The notes under the pieces: model-generated
The model's database searches: none
What the model was told of the DNA's origin: nothing
The model's input: only the letters and a program-made list of their open reading frames with translations
NCBI GenBank assembly: GCA_019454045.1
Contig: SKCR01007822.1
Span: 805,457-869,456, forward strand
DNA from: Zanthoxylum bungeanum
Lineage: Eukaryota > Streptophyta > Magnoliopsida > Sapindales > Rutaceae
Direction: 5' to 3'
DNA length: 64,000 nucleotides
Program-made: the position numbers and the translations under genes
Part shown: in pieces, positions 56,898 through 64,000 of the stretch
Numbering within the stretch: position 1 is the first letter of the stretch
Layout of the letters: every line of letters starts with the position of its first letter

Positions 56898-58700
56898 TGT
56901 AGAACACAGAAATCGGCGACGCTGTTTCATGCTCACGGCCTGGTCGGGAGTACAGTGTAGCCCGCGGGGGAACTAAACCGGAGAAATAAAATAGAGTCGC
57001 CACCCAGTATGAACTGGGAAATTGATTTAAGGCCGCACCCACCCCTTGCAAGGGAAGACCTCAAACCGTTGGGTTCGGAATGGTCCCTTACTTATGTCAC
57101 TTGTAATGAACGGATTTGTGCAATTTTAACCAAGTTTACACAACATACATTTGCAAAAGTAATCTACATCTAAGTTTATATACAACCTAAATGTAAGTTT
57201 GTATGATTTAAAAGTAAATTCTCATGCTATATTACACATCAATCATGTTAAATAAGTAACGATCTAAACATAATATAACTTAAATTCCTATTGCGAAAGG
57301 TAAATAACTAAATCATGATTAAAGGAATAATGTACTAGGCCAAATCATATTTCAAAGATGAATAATTTTCTAAACTAAACTATTAATTCATACAAGGTAA
57401 AATAAATTACATGATTTCTAAAGAATTAATTCATGCAAAGTAAAATGAATATCATGCTTTCTAAGTCACTAATTCATGTGAAGAAAATAAATTACATGCC
57501 TTCTAAGTCACTAATTCATGCGAAGAAAATAAATTACATGCCTTCTAAATTACTAATTCATGCGAGATAGAATAAATAACATGTGCCCTCAGGTCTAACC
57601 TTTTGTGTCGTCTTTTGGAAGTGCGTTTCACGACCGTCGGAAGGGCTAACACTCCGTAACTCCTTTGGTTCACTGGTTCGACTTTTTCCTTCACTTTTTC
57701 GCTGTTTTGCTAGATGTTTTCACTTCGTTTCACAGTGTTTCAGGTCACAGTATTTGGCTTACTGGTTTGCAGTGAATTGGGGACTATTTTTGCGTGTTTG
57801 GAGGGGTATTGGGCTGCTGTTTTGTGCGGTTTTAAAGCTAAGGACTGGGCAGTTTGTTGTGCAGTTTCAGGGTGTTTTCTGGATAGTTTTAGGGGGTATT
57901 TATGCGGTAATTACTGGTAGTGCAGTGAGGGGTTTGGCGTGAATTGCAAAGGGGCAGGATGTGGGCTGTTTCAGAGGACTTTTGGCGTCAATTTCAGGGG
58001 GAAATGAAGGGCTAATGGCGTGAGGATCAGTGGCTGATCCATGGGAATTTTGGAGTCAATTTCAGGGGTTGGTTTACTGGTTGTGTTTGCGTGTTTCAGG
58101 GGCAGTATTTACGGGCTTCAAGGGTTGCAATAGGCGTGCTTCAGGGGCTGGAATAAGGGTGCTTCAGGCAGTGTTTGGGCGTGATAAAGGGGTTGTTTTA
58201 CTGGCTGTGTTTGGGCGTGGATGAGGCTGCTGTGAAGGAGGTGTATTGGCATGAGAGAGGGTTGCTTCTTCAAGGGGCAATTGGCGTGAACTTGAGAGAA
58301 GAAGGGTGTCTTTTGTGTTATGAAAGTGCTCTCAAAGTGCTAGGCGTTTGGAAGTGAACTAAGGGTCATTAAATAGGTAAATGAAATAGCATTTATTGGG
58401 TAGGCTAGGGGGCATTAATTGGGAGGCTTCCTTTGTTAAACAAAATGGAAAAGGGAAGGCTTTGTCATGGGTGTGGGGTTTAGTGAATTAAATGGTGTGG
58501 GGAAATGTCATTAATGGTTTGAAAGCTTTGTTGAAAATGGAGGGCAAGGTAAATTTGGAGTCAAATGTGTGGGGTATGCATGGTAGAAGGTTAATTTGGT
58601 TGTTTGAATAGTTGATGGAGGGGTAAATGGGTGTAAAGAGCGTGGGCCTTGGTGTTTAGGTGGGCTTGATGTGTGTTTTGATTTGGTTTCATGGGCTTTG
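56898..58700 (-). repeat. 5' LTR of element D, interrupted by B
   Basis: Aligns with 49046-50958 of the 3' LTR. The homology stops exactly at GGGCTTTG (58700), where B begins. The 23 bp minisatellite has only two or three units here against at least five in the other LTR. Confidence 0.9.
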
Positions 58701-60754
58701 TGTTGGTTTAAATCTAGGTCCCAAGATCATACAAGCTATGAAAACATGCGTGAATACATCAACGGAGGTAGCGGAATACTCACATCGATCGGTTGAGTCG
58801 ATTTGGAGACGATTGAAGGCCAAAAACGCACTGCCAAGGACGCCCAACTGCAGCAGTCCACTGTCTCCAAAAACAGAAATTTGAGATGCGAAACGGAGCT
58901 CCTAGCTTCGTCCGACGGATCCCGGCTCATGGTCGAACCTCCCTACCACCTTCGCAAGACTCGTAGTGTGCTAGCACTTGGATTTCTCACCATGAAAACC
59001 CAACTCTTGCTTCCCTAATGCTCACGTTTTTCTGGTTCAAAACCAGTCCATTATGTTCTGTTTTGGGCGTGAGAGTTAGAAGAGAAATGAGAGAGATGAA
59101 AGATGTGTATTATTTGTAAAATGTGTAAAGACTTTTACTTATATATTTTCCAAAAATATATAACAATTACCATTTGTTTTTCTTTTCCAAAAATCAAAAT
59201 AAAAGGTAATAGTCTCCCACCAAACAACATCAACTATTCCAACAACTACCATCACTCAAAGTGTCACAAGTTGTCTTTTCAATCAATCAATCAATCACAT
59301 CAATCAATCACATCACTCAAAGTGACATTTGATTTGACGCTTGATGTGACGAATGATTTGACGCTTGATGCGACTTGCGACGCCGCACTCGAATTCGAAA
59401 TATGAATGCGCTCGCAATCACACTCGGGCTCGGGTTCGCTAATTCTAAATTAACGAATTTTCCGTCGCGTCATAATTAAATGATTACGCCTAGCTAATTC
59501 ACTATTCACGTCGCTTACGAATTAATTCTAAATTAATTCGTTCGCCCGAATTAAAATCTAATTTTAATTCCGCGTCGAAATCTAATTTCGTTTAATATAT
59601 CGAATCTATTAATTTACCGATTAATTCCAAATTAATCATTCTCTCTCTTTAATTAATCCTAGATTAATTCTCTCTCTCTTCTATATAATCCCAGATTATT
59701 CAAGAGTGCGAGTTGTGCGTCATCGGTGGATTATTGGGAAGCGACCCATGAGATCTCCGGACAAGTTGGCAGTAAATACGGTCGTCGGAGTATCCGAATC
59801 ACGTACGTACCAAGTACTACGTTCTACCGATTTACGAGACAAGGTCGACTCCTAGCAAAGCACCAAGTCTACCCAATTCTCCGGACATATCCATCTAAGA
59901 ATATTAAGATCTGTATCAAGCGTAGTATACGATTGTATTGTGTATATCGGTCCAGTATCGGATAGTCACGTGCTAGGCCTGGGGCTGGATAAGTGTCTGC
60001 CCCGTACGAAGCACATGTCGGATGTCTGGTAACTAGTCTCTATAATCGGATATACATGACCTTGTCATAATATCCCGATGGCCGCGCAGCACTTAAGAGC
60101 ACTAATACCGTATCCTGCGTGACATCATCTCCACTATGACTGGAGTGATACTTCCGTCTTGACATCACATCCAATGCACTACGATTCTCAATATACCCGG
60201 CATTGGCGTACACAGAACCGGTTAGAGTCCTAGACGACCTCAACTAAAGTATATCGATTGTCGTAAGCATTAGCGATGTAAGTCTTAGGTTAAGACTATA
60301 CACACCTACCTTGATTTCGGCCTCCCATAGACACATATTCATAATACCAATGGGATTCCGAGGGGTCTATCCAGAGCGAAGCTGTTTCCCGTACCATCGG
60401 TGAAACACGACCTCCTATCGCACTTGCATAAGTATCCAATACTTATATATATGAGAACTATGCTGTTGTGCCCTCACAACGCGCACAAGTGCAATACTAG
60501 CCTATTCCGCATTAGATGTCCAGTCTCGATAATACTCCGGCTAGGGATATTTAATGATTAATCCTTCGGGGACTGATACTGTCTCATATCATTCTCAGTC
60601 CAGGAACTAATCATAGGGACCTCTCTTCATTTATATATCTAAGGTGATCTAATCACAAATGATGAGAGTGCAATTTCCTTGTCACATAGTTAATTTGCCA
60701 CAACAACACAATGATCTGTGCAAATAGTGACGCTATGGGTCATATTATCCAACA
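58701..60754 (-). repeat. 3' LTR of element B
   Basis: Plus-strand ends TGTTGGTTTAAATC and TATTATCCAACA. Corresponds end to end with A's LTRs (2054 versus 2011 bp) with clear divergence. Includes AATCAATC repeats near 59281-59310 and the shared palindrome chain at 59440-59700. Confidence 0.9.
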
Positions 60755-60767
60755 ATCTCCCACTTGG
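60755..60767 (-). other. Polypurine tract of element B
   Basis: Minus-strand CCAAGTGGGAGAT, directly before the 3' LTR. Confidence 0.85.
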
Positions 60768-63700
60768 CACATAGCCAGTCACTCGAGTGTCTAACACCCG
60801 AACTATGTACGGTTCGCTCAAATTGCTGAGGAAAGGTTTTCGTCAGCGGATTTGTATGATTATCGTCTGACGCGATTTATACGATCATCACATCGCCACG
60901 ATGTATGATCCGAACGAATCAGATGAATATAGAAGTATATATCTGGATCGTCGATGAGACCTTTAATTCTTTAGCCTGTGCTGACGCCTAGCTCAGCTGC
61001 TAACAGAACTATATCTAATCTAATTAGATTTATGTTCGATCCAAATGGCTTCTTTTGCTGCCTCAGCTGCATCAATAATCCGCATTTGTTGTTTATTCGG
61101 CAACAATATCTTGCTCGGAAGATTTCCAGCTCACTGTCCCGTTATTCAAACTTTATAGTACCGCAGTATTTTACTGTTTGGAAACTTGCAGCAGTGATCC
61201 CAGTCACTTCAAGTTCTCCTTCTCCATAGTTTTAGACAGCATCTTTAGTTCTCTAAGATACTAACAGATGTTCTTAACTTCAATCCAGTGACTATCACTT
61301 GGATTGATCCGATTGTGACTCCATATGCTCGAAGCGTATGAGACACCTACAAGTACATTTATTAAATGTACAATTTCCCAGAGAGTGTTAACAACTCCAA
61401 ATCTATTCCAGTAGATCTTTATTCCTTGAATAAAGGTTGTTACTCCCCAGAATTCTACGGAGAATTTCTATTGAAAGAATATCTATGAAAGCCAAGCTTT
61501 CACCAATTGTTTTATGGGAATTTCACTGTCAGTGCGCTCTCCCACTAACCTCCTTATATACACAAGAATTATTTCGTTTTGAGTCAAATCATAAATCATT
61601 ATGATTATTTCAAAACGACAGTTCCAAGAACCTTATGCTTGCATTAATCCAAACATGGATTGAATAACCCGCAAACCTCGTTTGTTGGTTATACAAAATC
61701 ATCAGGATGTTGTAAGCATCCTCCAAGAGGTTTCCTTTTCAGGAAAGCGATTTTGATCTGCATCTTCAAAATGGATTTACCATGGCAACAGGTAAAAGGT
61801 TGGACCGTTATTAACACAATGTTGATAACGATACCTTTCCGTCAAAAGCCTAGCTTTGTACGTTGGTATGTTGCCTTCCATGTATGTCTTCCTGAAGACG
61901 TTTAATGTACCAATAGGCACAATGCCTTGTGGTACAACACTAGTATCCAAAATAGTTGTTATACATGGAATCCATTTCGGACTCATGGCACTTTGCCATA
62001 ATAGGGAGTCGATACCTCGTATCACTTCCTCAAAACGTAGTCGGTGGATATACCTTCATAAGATTGACATCTTTATGAGGTTAGATCAGAACACATACCC
62101 TAGGTTGTTTTCTGACTCTATCCGATCTACTAGTTTCTTGTGTATTTGAAGATTAATGGTATAGATTCATTATTGATGAACTGTTCGTGTTCCATTAAGG
62201 ACTTCGTGCCTTGAACAGTATTACTCTGATTTTCGGAGAGTATCACTATCCTCCCACTTACCACTGCATATCGGTATTCCTCTCAGGAAAAATGCATGGT
62301 GAGCAACAATCACATTGTTCTCATGTGAGATTTATAAGTACTATACTTATGGTTTCCCTTATGATAACCTATATTGGCACTTATCCATTTGGGTCTTTTA
62401 GTTTGGTATCATCCAAACGTTATGCCTGGCATACCCAAATTATTAGGAATGAGAAACCCTGTTTCTTTCCTGTTCATATCCTATATGATATATGTCAAAC
62501 AGATTTATATGGAACCTTATTCTAAATAAGTTTTGCACTGTAGATACATATCCGTTGAAGGAAATGGTAGCTCAGAGCGACTCGTGATAAACCTTATCAT
62601 GTCCAACAAAATTCGGTTTTTAGTTCGGACACACCGTCTAACTGACGTGTCTCGGGAGGAGTCCATCATCTGAAAGAATACTATACTCTTTCATGTATGT
62701 TGAAACTTACTGCTTAAGTATTTTCTATTACGGTCTTACCGTGACGGCATAATACTACAGTCGATCTGTTAATCTACTTCGTGTCGAAACCCTAATAGTT
62801 TCCGATCTGTGTTCTTCAGAAGAAACACATAACCATACGTGATATTACATCCGTTAAGGTCACGAAATATTCATGTTCACATCTAGCCTAGCTAGATATG
62901 GGCCCACTAACTTCACCATGAATAGGGCTAACAGATTGGTGGCTTTTATAATATTACCAAGTAAATAGTATTTTAGGTACTTTACCTAAAATAAACTAGA
63001 TTCGCAGACTTTATTTGAATAGTCAAATCAGTCCTAGTACCCACTCTTCAAAAGTGTGGATATACGAGTCTCGTTAAATTGTGTCCTAGACAACAATACC
63101 ACAAATAAGTCTCTATTGATCAAATCAATTTGAGCTATTTATTTGTCACTTTATATGTTTGAGATTTTATTTATATTCAAAATATAAATTCTGTTATTCA
63201 CATCTAATGTATTTATCTCAGTATCATCTTTAATAATGAAACACTTAGTGTTCAAGAATATAAAGGTTTATCCGCAACGGATTAAACACTGATATAGAGA
63301 TAATGTCTCTAGTCAAACTAGTTACATTATAACAGTTCCTAATTTAAGTACATACCCGAAGGGTAGTTCCTAAACTTAGGTATCTACGGTCGAAACAGCA
63401 ACTTTCGTTCTGTTTCCGATTCGCAGAGTAATCTCAGCTTGAAGTCAGTATCCTGCTCAAAGCAGATTCTGAACATCAATACATATATTTTATGTACCAC
63501 ACTAAGTATTTAAAATCTAATTTCAATACTAGTAGTGAACATAACTTTGACAAATATTTTAAAGTTAGAGCCTCGCCCTTTCTTTAATTCCTTGTGTCTG
63601 CCATATCCAAATGGTAGTTACTTTGGGATATGTCAATTATCTTTTCAATATTTCACAAACCTTTGGCCAAGCCTTGGGTTTCGGAATATGAAACGATGTG

Positions 63701-64000
63701 CACCTTGTGAAACACGCCCAATTGCAAACTTTTGACTTTCACCCCTAGAATAGTCAAATCAATTCTCTAAGAATTATTAATTGCAATTTAATACCTTTAA
63801 ATCTAAAGATAGATTTATTGTCAAGTATATTAAATTAAGCACTAAAGTCATCATCATATCAATCTTCCAAAGATTTTATGCTCTACTTATTTGCTTAATT
63901 ATGGGCCTAGTCATAATAAGTTATTTTATCAAATAAATTAACCTATTATTTATTCCCAATATGAAAATTAAATCATTTAAGACATTTAATCCAAGATTAT
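60768..64000 (-). pseudogene. Copia polyprotein relic of element B
   Basis: Pieces match A in order: an RNase H trace near 61040-61090 (AAEAAKEA), the LKQA and GSAL segments near 61540-61680, and the RT start at 61777-62025 (RGIDSLLWQSAM, VPQGIVPIG, EGNIPTYKAR). Further up, gag/integrase-level sequence aligns with A 18400-20400. Stops and indels are pervasive. The junction text between the RT motifs CKW and KKTY, and the region after DETFSP, carry the same rearrangements as A. Confidence 0.83.

Larger units (their letters stand above)
49046..58700 (-). mobile_element. Ty3/gypsy (Tat-like) element D, internally deleted
   Basis: On the minus strand: 5' LTR (from 58700 downwards to 56898, its start lost to the right because B interrupts it), primer site, gag, an integrase fragment, three tandem arrays, polypurine tract, and 3' LTR (51175-49046). 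Protease, RT, RNase H and the integrase core are missing. A long array-bearing region before the 3' LTR is a known trait of the Ogre/Tat group. Confidence 0.88.
58701..64000 (-). mobile_element. Copia element B, relative of A, truncated by window end
   Basis: Minus-strand element whose 3' LTR (60754-58701), polypurine tract and pol relic are in the window. Its 5' part continues past 64000. It sits inside D's 5' LTR, and CTTTG (58696-58700) is the expected target duplication. Interior text aligns with A (18400-21788) throughout, including shared lesions. Confidence 0.9.

Overview
The window looks like nuclear DNA of a flowering plant, probably a eudicot. It has one spliced host gene with GT-AG introns at the left edge, followed by about 58 kb of transposable elements of plant type (Ty1/copia, Ty3/gypsy, hAT, a Mutator-type MITE and CACTA-like repeats). 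I cannot name the species. No prokaryotic gene, CRISPR array, rRNA or tRNA gene was seen.

Layout. 1-3760: a DNA-replication licensing factor CDT1 gene on the + strand, seven exons that join in frame to about 546 residues. 3761-6259: intergenic DNA with a 170 bp MITE (9 bp target duplication) and a decayed hAT transposase. 6260-11192: a SIRE-like copia element with gag but no pol. 11193-13981 and 23811-25195: Ty3/gypsy-type relics split by copia element A. A (13982-23805, CTCAG target duplication) has intact ends but dead coding sequence. 25196-31290: CACTA-like repeats split by copia element C (25748-31206, minus strand, AAAAG duplication), which keeps recognisable RT and RNase H but lost everything from its primer-binding site to the integrase.

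31869-64000 is one nest. Old copia element F (5' LTR from 31869, primer site 42931, 3' LTR from 48801) carries in its 5' LTR a solo LTR G1 (32436-40715), which itself holds a non-autonomous gypsy element E (33430-39543). F carries a second solo LTR, G2 (44254-46063), in its interior. Its 3' LTR is cut at 49046 by gypsy element D (minus strand, gag retained, tandem arrays before the 3' LTR). D's 5' LTR is cut at 58701 by copia element B (minus strand, a relative of A), which runs off the window. Where two LTRs or both flanks are visible, ends were placed from TG...CA termini, 5 bp target duplications, primer sites and polypurine tracts.

Most unusual signal. The non-coding interiors of A, B and F, and the internal arrays of E, are packed with short near-perfect inverted repeats, very often with a 3-nt TTG, TGG or TAG loop. 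At several sites A and B differ in sequence but both halves of the stem differ together. At others the coding homologue in C is only a rough palindrome while A and B are perfect. This suggests either repeated template-switch correction of quasi-palindromes or selection for a folded RNA in elements that no longer code for protein and must move in trans.
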